Positions 54,447 through 63,968 of a stretch of DNA of 64,000 bases are shown piece by piece; the stretch's first letter is position 1, and each line of letters opens with the position of its first letter. This DNA is from Brachyspira intermedia PWS/A (GTDB lineage: Bacteria > Spirochaetota > Brachyspiria > Brachyspirales > Brachyspiraceae), in NCBI RefSeq assembly GCF_000223215.1, contig NC_017243.1, positions 186,001 to 250,000 on the forward strand, written 5' to 3'. The notes below the pieces were generated by a model that saw only the letters and a list, made by a program, of their open reading frames with translations, was not told where the DNA came from and did no database searches. The translations under genes were made by a program, and so were the position numbers.

Positions 54447-56216
54447 ATGAATGATAAAGAAAAGCAATTAAAAAAAATTTTCAAAGAAATAGAAAAATAT
54501 GATGATGGAAAACATGATTATAAAATAATAAATTTATGTGATGATGGTTTAAAAATTGATAATAAAAATCCTAAATTATATTTCTATAAAGCCAGGTCAC
54601 TTTATCAATTGGCTTTATATAATAAAGATAGTAATAAATATTTAGAAGCAATAAAAAATTTTAATATAGTTTTTGATATTGAACCAGATAATAAAGTTAC
54701 ACATTATAATAGAGGGTTATGTTATTTCTATTTAGCTTTAAATGAAAATATTAATGAAGAATATCTTCATAAAGCTATTGAAGATTTTGACAATATAATA
54801 ATCATATTACATCAATTTGAAAAAAACATAAAAACTAAAAATGATATAATAGTATTAAATAAAAAATATGATGAAAGTTATAGTATACGGGCTTTATCTT
54901 ATGTTTATTTAAATAAATATGAAGAAGCCTTAAATGATTTTAATATGGCTATTAAATATAATTCAGAATCTGGAGAATATTATTATAACAGAGGATTATG
55001 TTATTATAAATTTGCTATAAAAAATAATAATGATATAAACTATTTAAAATCAGCAATAAAAGATTTTAATAAATCTATTGAATTAAATGAAAAGAATTAT
55101 TTTGTATACTATTATATAGGAATATGTTATTATGAATTAAAAAATTATAATGAATCTATAAAAAATTATGAATTATCAGAAAAATATTGTAAATATAATT
55201 ATGATAAATTAAGTATACAAGATAAGAAAATAGAATGCCTGCTAAAATTAAATAATAAAGAAAATGAAATATATAATTTATATAAAAATATAATATTAAA
55301 TATATATAAAGAATTTGATAACGAAACCATTATTCATACCTGTGATCTTTTTAATATTTCATCATCAATAACAGAAAATGTATTATCATTAAAAAATAAA
55401 ATATATGTTAATGAAAATGAAATTATAGATAATAATAAAAATATTATCAATAAAGCAATTCAAGATGATTTTTATAATAAAAAATATTATTATGAAATAA
55501 GAAATAATAGCTTATATAATTATACAAGAGTTAATAAAGATACTTTAAGAAGCATATTAAATAATACTTTATGGTGCAGTAATACGAAAAACTTTAATGA
55601 TCCTGTTGATCCTTATATAAGAAATGTTAAAAAAGAAGAACAAAATAAATTTTATGATTATTTACTAGAGAAAATAAAAATAGCTTGTTTAACTACTCAT
55701 AATGATAATACTTTAATGTGGAGTCATTATGCTGATAAACATCAGGGTATTTGTATTGAATATGATATAAATAAAATTTTAAATGAAAATAATGATAAAA
55801 TTTTAATTAAGAAAATTAGTTATAACAGAAAAATGATATCTTATGATACATTCATAAATAAACAAAAAAAATCAATAAATAGTATTTTAATAGATGATAA
55901 GACATTAAATAATATAACAGATATATTTACAGTAAAATCAAAAGAATGGGAATATGAAGATGAATACAGAATACTTTTTTATGATGAAAAAAATGAAAAT
56001 TCAAATGGAACACTTATCAATTTATCAATAAAAAGTATTTGTTTCGGAGTACAGACATCAAAAGAAGATAAAGAACTTGTATATGATATAGTAAACTTTA
56101 TAAATTTAAAGAATGAAAACATTGATAAATATAAAAAAATTGAACTTTATGAGGCTCACTTAGATGATAATGAGCTTTTTAAGATTAATATTAAGCCTTA
56201 TAAACATAAAAAATAA
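54447..56216 (+). CDS. TPR-DUF2971 fusion protein
   Basis: A 589-residue protein. Residues ~1-270 carry about six TPR motifs (Y-N-R-G-L-C-Y-Y, A-I-K-D-F-N-K-S-I-E-L). Residues ~350-570 are a DUF2971 domain: L-W-C-S-N-T-K-N-F-N-D-P-V-D, then M-W-S-H-Y-A-D-K-H-Q-G-I-C-I-E-Y, then E-W-E-Y-E-D-E-Y-R-I-L-F. DUF2971 proteins are often found in variable or defence regions but their activity is not established. No signal peptide. AGGAAATAATT precedes the ATG. It is monocistronic and lies between diverged repeats, suggesting mobile or variable DNA. Confidence 0.82.
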   Translation: MNDKEKQLKKIFKEIEKYDDGKHDYKIINLCDDGLKIDNKNPKLYFYKARSLYQLALYNKDSNKYLEAIKNFNIVFDIEPDNKVTHYNRGLCYFYLALNENINEEYLHKAIEDFDNIIIILHQFEKNIKTKNDIIVLNKKYDESYSIRALSYVYLNKYEEALNDFNMAIKYNSESGEYYYNRGLCYYKFAIKNNNDINYLKSAIKDFNKSIELNEKNYFVYYYIGICYYELKNYNESIKNYELSEKYCKYNYDKLSIQDKKIECLLKLNNKENEIYNLYKNIILNIYKEFDNETIIHTCDLFNISSSITENVLSLKNKIYVNENEIIDNNKNIINKAIQDDFYNKKYYYEIRNNSLYNYTRVNKDTLRSILNNTLWCSNTKNFNDPVDPYIRNVKKEEQNKFYDYLLEKIKIACLTTHNDNTLMWSHYADKHQGICIEYDINKILNENNDKILIKKISYNRKMISYDTFINKQKKSINSILIDDKTLNNITDIFTVKSKEWEYEDEYRILFYDEKNENSNGTLINLSIKSICFGVQTSKEDKELVYDIVNFINLKNENIDKYKKIELYEAHLDDNELFKINIKPYKHKK

Positions 56217-56269
56217 AGTAATAATTTTAATTCATTTATATTTTTAAATATTAATATTTATAAAAATGA

Positions 56270-56485
56270 AGTCTTTTTGGTTCTTTGTGCCAACAAAAGA
56301 ACTGGGGGCTCGGGGGCTAGTCCCCGAAAATAATAACAATATAATAAAATATTTGAAAGATGTTTTATGGACTGATATAATTTTTTATTTTATCAACTTT
56401 TTTAGGACTTCATCGGTAAGCACAGCGTCGGGCTAGTCCACACAAATGATTTAATTAACGCAAATATTAGTCTTCTTACCGTACG
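56270..56485. repeat. Repeat-derived intergenic DNA (gap 56217-56550)
   Basis: GGGGGCTCGGGGGCTAGTCCCC-type sequence (about 56307-56327) is a local G/C-rich hairpin (GGGGCTAGTCCCC) in AT-rich surroundings. ATCAACTTTTTTAGGACTTC (about 56392) is a diverged reverse-oriented CAACTTT hairpin module, and GTCGGGCTAGTCC follows. CGTACG (about 56480) replaces a CGCACG box. No gene is seen. The right end contains the malic enzyme terminator. Confidence 0.5.
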
Positions 56486-56490
56486 TTATA

Positions 56491-56526
56491 AAAAAGGCTC
56501 TACCTTTATTAAATAAAAGTAAAGCC
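56491..56526 (-). terminator. Terminator of the malic enzyme gene
   Basis: On the minus strand GGCTTTACTTTTATT pairs with AATAAAGGTAGAGCC (wobbles) and is followed by TTTTTT; about 25 bp past the stop. Confidence 0.75.
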
Positions 56527-56550
56527 CAAATAAATTTTATTATTAAAAAA

Positions 56551-57837
56551 TTATTCCCAGTATTTTTTCATTCTTTCTTTTAGAGAAGATTTGTATTTTT
56601 CAAAATCAGTTATAGGTTCTCTTGCAAGCCCTTCATCACAAGCAGCCTTAGCAACAGCAGGCGATACCCATTCAATAACTCTAGGATCAAAAGGTTTTGG
56701 TACTATATAATTTTTACCAAACTCAAAAGTCTTGTTTCCATAAGCTTTGAAAACTTCTTCAGGAACTTTTTCTTTAGCAAGAGCAGCCAATGCTAATGAA
56801 GCAGCCATTTTCATTTTCTCTGATATAGCTTTTGCCTTCACATCTAAAGCACCTCTGAATATGAAAGGGAAACCTAATACATTATTAATCTGATTAGGAT
56901 AATCGCTTCTTCCTGTAGCCATGATTAAATCATCTCTTATAGCTATAGCTTTTTCGTATTGTATTTCAGGGTTAGGGTTGGCCATAGCAAATATTATTGG
57001 ATTCTTAGCCATAGATTTAACCATGTCTTCAGTAACGCAGTCAGCAACAGAAAGCCCAGCAAATACATTAGCTCCTTTCATAGCTTCTTCCAGATTTTTT
57101 ACTTTTAAATCAGTAGCAAATTCTCTTTTCTCTTCTGTAACAGATTCTATTCTATCTTTAGTGATAACACCTTTACTATCGCACATAATAATATTTTCTC
57201 TAGGCACTCCCAATGCTACAAACATTTTTGCACATGAAATACCAGCAGAACCGGCTCCATTAAATACTATCTTTGCATTTTTTCTATCTATATTTGCAAT
57301 TTCCAAAGCATTAATCAAAGCAGCAGAACATATTATAGCTGTACCATGCTGATCATCATGAAATACTGGTATATTACATTTTTCTATCAAAGTTTTTTCT
57401 ATTTTGAAACATTCAGGGGCTTTTATATCTTCTAAGTTAATACCTCCGAAAGTAGGCTCTAATGCATGCACTATATCTATAATTTTATCAGGGTCTTTTT
57501 CATTTATCTCTATATCAAACACATCAATATCGGCGAAACGTTTAAATAATATTCCCTTTCCTTCCATAACAGGTTTTGAAGCTAAAGCACCTCTATCGCC
57601 TAAACCAAGTATTGCAGTTCCATTTGAAATAACAGCAACTAGATTTCCTTTTGAGGTGTATTTGTATGCTTCATTAGGATTTTCAGCTATTTCAAGTACA
57701 GGTTTTGCAACTCCCGGAGTATATGCTAAAGATAAATCATCTGCAGTTTTACAAGGTTTGGTGGCCATAACTTCTATTTTTCCAGCTTTTCCTTTAGAAT
57801 GATATTCTAATGCTTTTGTTTTCAATTCATCTGACAT
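56551..57837 (-). CDS. Malic enzyme (malate dehydrogenase, decarboxylating)
   Basis: A 428-residue malic enzyme that oxidises and decarboxylates malate to pyruvate with NAD(P)+. Signatures are Y-T-P-G-V-A-K-P-V (substrate loop), F-H-D-D-Q-H-G-T-A (metal site), and the Rossmann segment [12 protein letters not shown]. The length corresponds to the short bacterial form lacking the C-terminal phosphotransacetylase-like domain. AAGGAAATATTT precedes the ATG. Cofactor preference is not evident. It has its own terminator and stands alone. Confidence 0.94.
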   Translation of the reverse strand: MSDELKTKALEYHSKGKAGKIEVMATKPCKTADDLSLAYTPGVAKPVLEIAENPNEAYKYTSKGNLVAVISNGTAILGLGDRGALASKPVMEGKGILFKRFADIDVFDIEINEKDPDKIIDIVHALEPTFGGINLEDIKAPECFKIEKTLIEKCNIPVFHDDQHGTAIICSAALINALEIANIDRKNAKIVFNGAGSAGISCAKMFVALGVPRENIIMCDSKGVITKDRIESVTEEKREFATDLKVKNLEEAMKGANVFAGLSVADCVTEDMVKSMAKNPIIFAMANPNPEIQYEKAIAIRDDLIMATGRSDYPNQINNVLGFPFIFRGALDVKAKAISEKMKMAASLALAALAKEKVPEEVFKAYGNKTFEFGKNYIVPKPFDPRVIEWVSPAVAKAACDEGLAREPITDFEKYKSSLKERMKKYWE

Positions 57838-57925
57838 AAATATTTCCTTATATATTTTATATAATTTCTAATAATATATAAACAATATGATTTTGTCAAT
57901 TTTTTTATTTTTAGAATTATTCTGA

Positions 57926-58125
57926 AATCCCGCCCTTTATATTTATTGCTTTAATTAGAAATGATTAATTAATACTTTTTTATAATTTTATTTATAAAAA
58001 CATGCCCGCCCTAAATTTTTTAAATTTGCAAATGTATGTACCGCACGATGAATGAAATTTAATATAATAAATATTTTAGTAATTAAAATTTATTAAATTA
58101 TAAAGTATAATTCACCGTGCGTTAT
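57926..58125. repeat. Composite intergenic repeat, partial copy 10 (gap 57838-58145)
   Basis: Half core CCCGCCC (57930), ATGCCCGCCC (about 58002), then one complete flank CCGCACG (58041) to CCGTGCG (58115-58121), 81 bp. The half-core plus one flank structure matches copy 7 at 51731. The first ~70 bp of the gap are the malic enzyme promoter region. Confidence 0.75.
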
Positions 58126-58145
58126 ATGAATTGATATAATTGATT

Positions 58146-59132
58146 TTATAAACTTATATCATCTATTTTTCTTAATTCATCATCAGTAATAGGCATTTTA
58201 TTTATAATTTTTAGATTTTCTAATATTTGGCTTGGTTTTGAAGCACCTATTAATACGCTTGTAATTTCTTCGTCTTTTAGTACCCACCTTAAAGCCATTT
58301 GAGCTAAACTTTCTCCTCTTTCCTTTGCTAAATTATTTAGCTGTTCAATTTGAGACAATTTTTTTCTAGTTATAGCATCATGTTTCAAATATCTGCCGTC
58401 AGCTGCTATTCTGCTGTCTTTTGGAATACCATTTAAATATTTATCTGTCAATAATCCTTGAGCTAATGGGCTGAATGCTATGATTCCTTTTCCTAATTTT
58501 TTTGCTTTTAATTTTAATCCGTTATTTTCTATAGTCCTGTCAAATATAGAATATCTGTTTTGATTTATTATAAATGGTACATTAGCCATATAAAGTAATT
58601 TAGAAGCTCTTTCCATTGTGTGACCATCATAATTTGAAAGACCTACATATAAAGCTTTTCCGCTTTTTACTATTCTAGTTAATGCTTCCATAGTTTCTTC
58701 CAAAGGAGTTTCAGGATCCATTCTATGATGATAGAATATATCAACGTATTCAAGATTGAGTCTTTTTAAACTTTGATTGATGCTTGCTATTAAATATTTC
58801 TTGCTTCCAAAATCTCCGTAAGGTCCTGGCCACATATCATAACCCGCTTTAGTGCTGATTATAAGTTCATCTCTATATTTATTAAGTCCGTCATTTAATA
58901 TTTTACCCATACTAATTTCAGCAGAACCGTAAGGAGGTCCATAATTATTTGCCAAATCAAAGTGAGTGATGCCATTATCAAAAGCGGTTTTTATCATTTC
59001 TTTCATATTGTTATAATCGCAGTTTTCACCGAAATTATGCCAAAGCCCTAAAGAAACTATAGGGAGCTTTAATCCGCTTTTACCGCATCTATTATATATA
59101 ATATTGTCATATCTATTTTCAGAAATTTGCAT
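58146..59132 (-). CDS. Aldo/keto reductase (YghZ/GprA type)
   Basis: A 328-residue TIM-barrel oxidoreductase that uses NADPH to reduce aldehydes. The segments F-D-L-A-N-N-Y-G-P-P-Y-G-S-A-E (catalytic D and Y), S-T-K-A-G-Y-D-M-W-P-G-P-Y-G (catalytic K) and Y-H-H-R-M-D-P-E-T-P-L-E-E-T-M are characteristic of the YghZ subgroup, which reduces L-glyceraldehyde 3-phosphate and methylglyoxal. AAGGACATAAA precedes the ATG. It is monocistronic; the exact physiological substrate is inferred from the subgroup. Confidence 0.92.
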   Translation of the reverse strand: MQISENRYDNIIYNRCGKSGLKLPIVSLGLWHNFGENCDYNNMKEMIKTAFDNGITHFDLANNYGPPYGSAEISMGKILNDGLNKYRDELIISTKAGYDMWPGPYGDFGSKKYLIASINQSLKRLNLEYVDIFYHHRMDPETPLEETMEALTRIVKSGKALYVGLSNYDGHTMERASKLLYMANVPFIINQNRYSIFDRTIENNGLKLKAKKLGKGIIAFSPLAQGLLTDKYLNGIPKDSRIAADGRYLKHDAITRKKLSQIEQLNNLAKERGESLAQMALRWVLKDEEITSVLIGASKPSQILENLKIINKMPITDDELRKIDDISL

Positions 59133-59290
59133 TTTATGTCCTTATTTAAATTGATTATATACTCTTAAGTATAGATTTATTATTATATTATTCAAGTATT
59201 AAATGTAAAAAAAATATTCAATATTACTAAAATAGTTTCCGATAGTTTTAACAGTATTAAATTATTAAATAAAATACTTGCGGAGGCATC

Positions 59291-59851
59291 ATGATTAAGA
59301 AAATTTTTATTGCGGTTGTTTTGATGAATATACTTGTTGGATGTGTTACTATGCAGCCTAAAGATAACAATAATACAGCTACAAAAGACAATGCTGTTAC
59401 AAAAGACGATACAGCTAATAATGAAGATAAAAAAGAAGAAACTATTACCAGAGAAGATACACCAAAAATGAAAGTTACTGTTTATGGAGCAGATAAAGAA
59501 ATTCAAGCAGTAGAAATAAATGATAAAGTTTATTATGTAATAGGCGGAAAAGATGTTGAAGATATGACAGAAGCAGAGATAAAAAAATCATCTCTAGTAG
59601 CACCTTTAAAAATTACAGAAGAAACTATTAATGGCACAAAAGGAATAGTTGTAACTTATTATGATGTAAAAGTATTCTTGGGTAAAAGAACAGGAACAGG
59701 AACTACTGTAGGAATATTTGAGCCTCAGAAAAATGATTGGACTACAGGTAATGATATAGACAGAAGTTTATCTATTCAAATAAAACTTTCAAGAAATATA
59801 GCTGGTCCTATAGATATAAAAAGAGGAAGTATATCTTTAGCATTTAATTAA
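59291..59851 (+). CDS. Lipoprotein, Thr/Asp-rich linker
   Basis: A 186-residue predicted lipoprotein: MIKKIFIAVV, lipobox L-V-G-C (Cys 18), then a repetitive linker of ~35 residues (T-K-D-N-A-V-T-K-D-D-T-A) and a ~125-residue beta-rich C-terminal domain (M-K-V-T-V-Y-G-A-D, V-Y-Y-V-I-G-G-K, G-I-V-V-T-Y-Y-D-V-K-V-F-L-G). GGAGG five bases before the ATG is a strong ribosome-binding site. It ends in a good terminator. No family is recognised; a surface or periplasmic role is likely. Confidence 0.75.
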   Translation: MIKKIFIAVVLMNILVGCVTMQPKDNNNTATKDNAVTKDDTANNEDKKEETITREDTPKMKVTVYGADKEIQAVEINDKVYYVIGGKDVEDMTEAEIKKSSLVAPLKITEETINGTKGIVVTYYDVKVFLGKRTGTGTTVGIFEPQKNDWTTGNDIDRSLSIQIKLSRNIAGPIDIKRGSISLAFN

Positions 59852-59888
59852 TATTTTGAATTAGAATTAAGTTATTTATTGATAATAA

Positions 59889-59917
59889 AAAGCTGGTTTT
59901 TTAGCCGGCTTTTTTTA
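59889..59917 (+). terminator. Terminator
   Basis: AAAGCTGG and CCGGCTTT form an 8-bp stem (one G-T) around TTTTTTAG-type loop, followed by a T run; about 40 bp after the lipoprotein stop. Confidence 0.8.
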
Positions 59918-59961
59918 TGTATAAAAGAATGTTCTAATATTATTTTATTTAAAAATATTTT

Positions 59962-60387
59962 CTATTTATTTGTATATAATTTATATAGTTCATTTGCTAC
60001 TATATCTATAGTGTATGGGGTTTTATTTATTTCAAATGCATATAATTCCCATCTGTATTGATCTGTTATTTGAAACTGTATTATATATTCATTAGTATCA
60101 TATCTCGCTACTATATCTATGTAACGATTATAATCATCTTCAGATATGAAATCCTGCCATTCTACAGAACTGAAAGGGGATAGAAGTTCATTTATTGTTA
60201 TATTTGGATATGCTGTAAATGAGCTATTTTTTATCAGGCTTATTCCATCGAAATTTCTGCTTTTTATATTTATAACTTCATTTGTTTCTGATATGTTTAA
60301 TCTATATTGTTTACTTTCCAGCTTTTTATCATTACAAGATATAATGAATAGCATTATTATTATAAATGCTGAATAAATTTTATACAT
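59962..60387 (-). CDS. Small lipoprotein
   Basis: A 141-residue predicted lipoprotein with lipobox F-I-I-S-C, start M-Y-K-I-Y-S-A-F. The start ATG 60387 has AGG 8 bp upstream; the frame extends 5 codons to a TTG. The body is mixed alpha/beta (W-Q-D-F-I-S-E-D-D-Y-N-R-Y-I-D, E-Y-I-I-Q-F-Q-I-T-D-Q-Y-R-W-E). No family recognised. It is convergent with the previous lipoprotein gene, sharing the terminator region. Confidence 0.65.
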   Translation of the reverse strand: MYKIYSAFIIIMLFIISCNDKKLESKQYRLNISETNEVINIKSRNFDGISLIKNSSFTAYPNITINELLSPFSSVEWQDFISEDDYNRYIDIVARYDTNEYIIQFQITDQYRWELYAFEINKTPYTIDIVANELYKLYTNK

Positions 60388-60601
60388 ATCAAAACCTAAC
60401 AATTAATTTAATTTATTATCGGTCAAATTATTTTATTTATTGAATTATCAAATTTAATTATGAGTATTTTATAAAATTAATCAATATAAATCAATAGTTA
60501 TGTAATTTTATTTTTTTATAATAAAAAATAAGTATAGTATTGATTTTTATCAAAAATAGAATAAGAATTATATAAAAATAAAAAGTTATAGGTATAGAAC
60601 A

Positions 60602-61324
60602 ATGAAAAAAATTTTATTAATGATTTTAATAGTTTCAGTATTAGCAATAGGATGTAAGGATAATGTAACAAACCCTATGGAATATATGGTTGAAAGAGGC
60701 AGCGATTGGACTAGCAGAGCTAATGTAAGAGCAAATGAAAAAATATATTTCGGACCTATTTATATAGTTAATAACAAACATGTGTATGTAACTTCTGCTA
60801 AAATTATTCAGGTTGATAAAACTACTTCTATTACTAATGATATTCCTTCTGTTACTGAGAAAGATGAAAGAGGATATATAACATCAATCACTCCTTTAGA
60901 AAGTCAATCATCAGGAAGTATTGCCTATATAGTATTCACATATAAAAATACATTAGTATCAGCATCATTTTTAGAAGAGTATTTATATAAGTATAGCGGA
61001 GAAATCTATAGTAATACTTGGTTTGAAATTTATAATGAAAATATGCAAGTTGCTGAAATAGTTATTGTAAAAGAAATAACAGTAACTAGAAAAGTTTATG
61101 ATGATCAAGGTCAGTATATAGATACTGTAAGCGGTACCTTTTCAGGAGAGAAAACTTTTGAGGTGATTGAATCTCCTTCAACTCCTGGGAAAATATATAT
61201 TATGCTGAATCCTTCATATTTAAATTTTAAAAATGAAGATGGCCAGTATTATATTGCTCCATATCCCAATTATATCAATTATAAAGATATTGAAATTGAA
61301 ATTGTGTATACAATAATTCATTAA
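60602..61324 (+). CDS. Lipoprotein
   Basis: A 240-residue predicted lipoprotein: MKKILLMILI, lipobox L-A-I-G-C (Cys 18) and K-D-N-V-T-N-P-M after the Cys, the same opening style (C-K-x-N-x-T-N-P) as the small GTW lipoproteins at 14815-22686, but without the G-T-W motif. The rest is beta-rich (V-Y-V-T-S-A-K-I-I-Q-V, E-I-V-I-V-K-E-I-T-V-T). AGG lies 9 bp upstream of the ATG. It is monocistronic; no family recognised. Confidence 0.72.
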   Translation: MKKILLMILIVSVLAIGCKDNVTNPMEYMVERGSDWTSRANVRANEKIYFGPIYIVNNKHVYVTSAKIIQVDKTTSITNDIPSVTEKDERGYITSITPLESQSSGSIAYIVFTYKNTLVSASFLEEYLYKYSGEIYSNTWFEIYNENMQVAEIVIVKEITVTRKVYDDQGQYIDTVSGTFSGEKTFEVIESPSTPGKIYIMLNPSYLNFKNEDGQYYIAPYPNYINYKDIEIEIVYTIIH

Positions 61325-61599
61325 AAAATATTATAATTTTTTATGTGTTTTTATTACCTTTGAAACATATTTATAGTGTAAGATTACAATTATTTATTAC
61401 AATATGATAATAATACAGAATATATACTAAAAATAGTTTTATATACTACAAATTTATCATTATATATTTAAAAGCAATAATAATTACATAAAAAAATTAT
61501 AAACAAATTAAGAAAAAATTACAAAATATTATACATTTTTTATAAATAATATATATAATATTTCATCATTAAAATAATAATTGTTAGGAATAAATAATA

Positions 61600-62804
61600 A
61601 TGACTATATTGGTATACTCTATGCCGTTTCTGCTTTATTTATGCTCAAGCATATTCAGTACGGTTTTAGTTATAAATGCTTCTATATCAGGTGCTAGTCC
61701 TTTTTTGTATCATTGCTTGGGGTTTCTTATGGTATGGGTATGATGCTCACAGCTGGCACTTTTTCACGTATTAAAATACAAAAGAAATATTATACCAACT
61801 TAATATATGTTGAAGCGGTACTTCAGCTTATTATTGCTGTTGCTTGTTTGATATTTCTTCCGCCTGAAATGTCTTTATTTTATTCATTTTTATATGGATG
61901 CTGTGCTACTATATTTTTTGTATGCTTTCAATCATCATTAGATGTAGTATCAAAAGATTTGCCTGTTACATTAAGTGGGGCTTTATTTATATTTTCTTGG
62001 TCTTTAGGTTTTGCTGTAGGTCCTACTGTTACAGGGCTTATATATAAATTTGATTATAAATTGGGTTTTTATTTTGTTATAGTAGTAAGCGTAATAATGT
62101 TTATACTCTTTTATCTTTCAAGACATTTGAGATTTAAGGCTAACAACAAAAAGATAAAATGGAATATACCTTTCATGCGTGCTCCTAGATATAAAGTGCA
62201 TATAGGCTGGCTTGTAATATTTGTAGGTGCTATGGTTTTACATACTTTAAGGTTTATGTTTCTTGATTATGGAATAAAGGTAATAGGTTTTTCTGAGGCG
62301 GACTCCTCCTTATTAGTTGGAAGTTTATCTGCTTTTATGGCTGTAGGTTCTTTATCATCTGCTTTTTGTTTGAGATTTTTGGAGAAAAAAAGAGTATTTA
62401 CTATAGTAGGGCTTCTTACTCCTGCGGCTTTGCTTTTAATAACATTCACTAGGAATTTCTGGTTATTTTTGATAGCATTTATGTTTTTGGGTTTTGTTAG
62501 CGGTTTTGGTTATTTCTTTGGGCTTTATTATGCTTTGGCGGATCAGGATAATGCTCCTAGAAATGTTGCTGTTAATGAGGCTTTGACGGGGGTTGCTGCT
62601 TTATTCATACCTTTTATAATGGGTTATTTGGCTTCTAATTTTTCATATTTTGTGGGTTTTTTATTTATGATGAGTGTATCTTTAATATGTTACATTATAG
62701 CGATATATACTATGTGGCAGAAGAAAAGAACTGCTTTGCTTAAAGAAAAATTTAACAAGATGATAGATGATATAGACAGTAAATATATAAACAAAACTAT
62801 TTAA
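61600..62804 (+). pseudogene. MFS transporter, frameshifted
   Basis: From ATG 61600 (AGGA ~10 bp upstream) the frame ends after 44 codons. Adding one T to the T6 run at 61701-61706 joins it to the long frame running to 62804 and gives a ~401-residue major facilitator superfamily transporter with about twelve helices. The junction then reads S-G-A-S-P-F-F-V-S-L-L-G-V-S-Y-G-M-G. Typical elements are the R-I-K-I-Q-K-K-Y-type intracellular loop and L-G-F-A-V-G-P-T-V-T-G in helix 5. No substrate is evident. The TTG at 61713 has no ribosome-binding site and is not a credible start. Confidence 0.78.
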
Positions 62805-63132
62805 TATATTAATTATTATTTTTAATAGGGATAAGAACTAAAAGAATTATATTAGATGAGTTTTTAGAATTAATTAAATAATACTATATATTTATAATTT
62901 CAGATTCTTTTATGTATATTTTTTGTTTTTTTGCAACTTTGACGAAGTCCGAAAAAAGTTGATAAAATAAAAAACTATAATTAGTTTATAAATATTCTAT
63001 TATATAAAATGAAAAATTAAACCTTATATAGTTACTATGTTTAAGACTATAAAACAATAAAAAACATATTGAATAAAATCAAAAATATAATATAGTTTTT
63101 AATCATTAAAATTAAATATTAGAGGAATTATC
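62805..63132. repeat. Intergenic region with one CAACTTT hairpin module
   Basis: TTGCAACTTTGACGAAGTCC (62932-62951) and AAAAAAGTTGATAAAA (about 62953-62968) are one copy of the hairpin module, here free of the CGCACG flanks and the GGGTGGG core. The rest of the 328 bp has no gene. The right part should hold the dppA promoter. Confidence 0.6.
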
Positions 63133-63939
63133 ATGAAAGTTTTTATTAGTGCGGATATCGAAGGAATTACTACAACTACACAATGGCCTGATACTGATGC
63201 AGGAAGTTTAACTTATAAAGAACATACTTTGCAAATGACTAAAGAAGTTAATGCAGCATGTGAGGGAGCTATTGATGCAGGGGCAAAAGAAATATTTGTA
63301 AAAGATGCACATGACTCTGCTATGAATATAGATCAAACTGCTTTGCCTGAATGCGTGAAAATACATAGAAGATGGAGCGGAGACCCTTATTCTATGATAG
63401 AAGGTATTGATGAGAGCTTTGATGCTATAATGTTTATTGGATATCATAATGCTGCTTCTATTGGAAATAATCCGCTTTCGCATACTATGAATACTAGAAA
63501 TGTTTATGTAAAGCTTAATGAAGTTTTGGCAAGCGAATTTATGTTTTTTAGTTATGCTGCAGCTTATAGAAAAGTACCTACAGTATTTTTGTCAGGCGAT
63601 AAGGGATTATGTGAAGTGGCACAAAATATGCAGCCTAATCACCCTAATTTGGTAACACTTCCAGTTAAAGAGGGTATAGGTTATTCTACTATAAATTATT
63701 CACCTAATTTAATGGTTAAGATGATTAAAGAGAAAACTAAAGAGGCTTTGAGTCAGGATTTTAAGGGTAAATTATTAAAATTGCCTAATACTTTCAAATT
63801 AGAAGTATGTTATAAGGAACATGGATACGCTCATAAAGTATCATTTTACCCCGGAGCGAAAAAAATTAATGATACTACAGTAATTTTTGAAAATAATGAC
63901 TATTATGAAATACTAAGAGCCTTGAAATTTATATTATAA
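63133..63939 (+). CDS. dppA: D-aminopeptidase, DppA-type (M55)
   Basis: A 268-residue zinc peptidase. Residues D8 and E10 (S-A-D-I-E-G), H60 (K-D-A-H-D-S), H105 (G-Y-H-N-A-A) and E135 match the zinc ligands of Bacillus DppA, and H117 (S-H-T-M-N) corresponds to its catalytic histidine. M55 enzymes form self-compartmentalising rings that cleave D-Ala-D-Ala and similar D-peptides from cell-wall turnover. AGAGGA precedes the ATG. No dipeptide transporter genes are adjacent in the window; a further gene starts at 63969 on the same strand. Confidence 0.92.
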   Translation: MKVFISADIEGITTTTQWPDTDAGSLTYKEHTLQMTKEVNAACEGAIDAGAKEIFVKDAHDSAMNIDQTALPECVKIHRRWSGDPYSMIEGIDESFDAIMFIGYHNAASIGNNPLSHTMNTRNVYVKLNEVLASEFMFFSYAAAYRKVPTVFLSGDKGLCEVAQNMQPNHPNLVTLPVKEGIGYSTINYSPNLMVKMIKEKTKEALSQDFKGKLLKLPNTFKLEVCYKEHGYAHKVSFYPGAKKINDTTVIFENNDYYEILRALKFIL

Positions 63940-63968
63940 AATAATATAATATAGGAATCCGATAACTT

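Noticed and set aside
56921-57802. Plus-strand frames antisense to malic enzyme
   Set aside because: Shadows of a conserved enzyme, without ribosome-binding sites or domain motifs.
61713-62804. MFS transporter starting at TTG 61713
   Set aside because: It would lack the first membrane helix and has no ribosome-binding site; the ATG at 61600 with one restored T gives a complete N-terminus.
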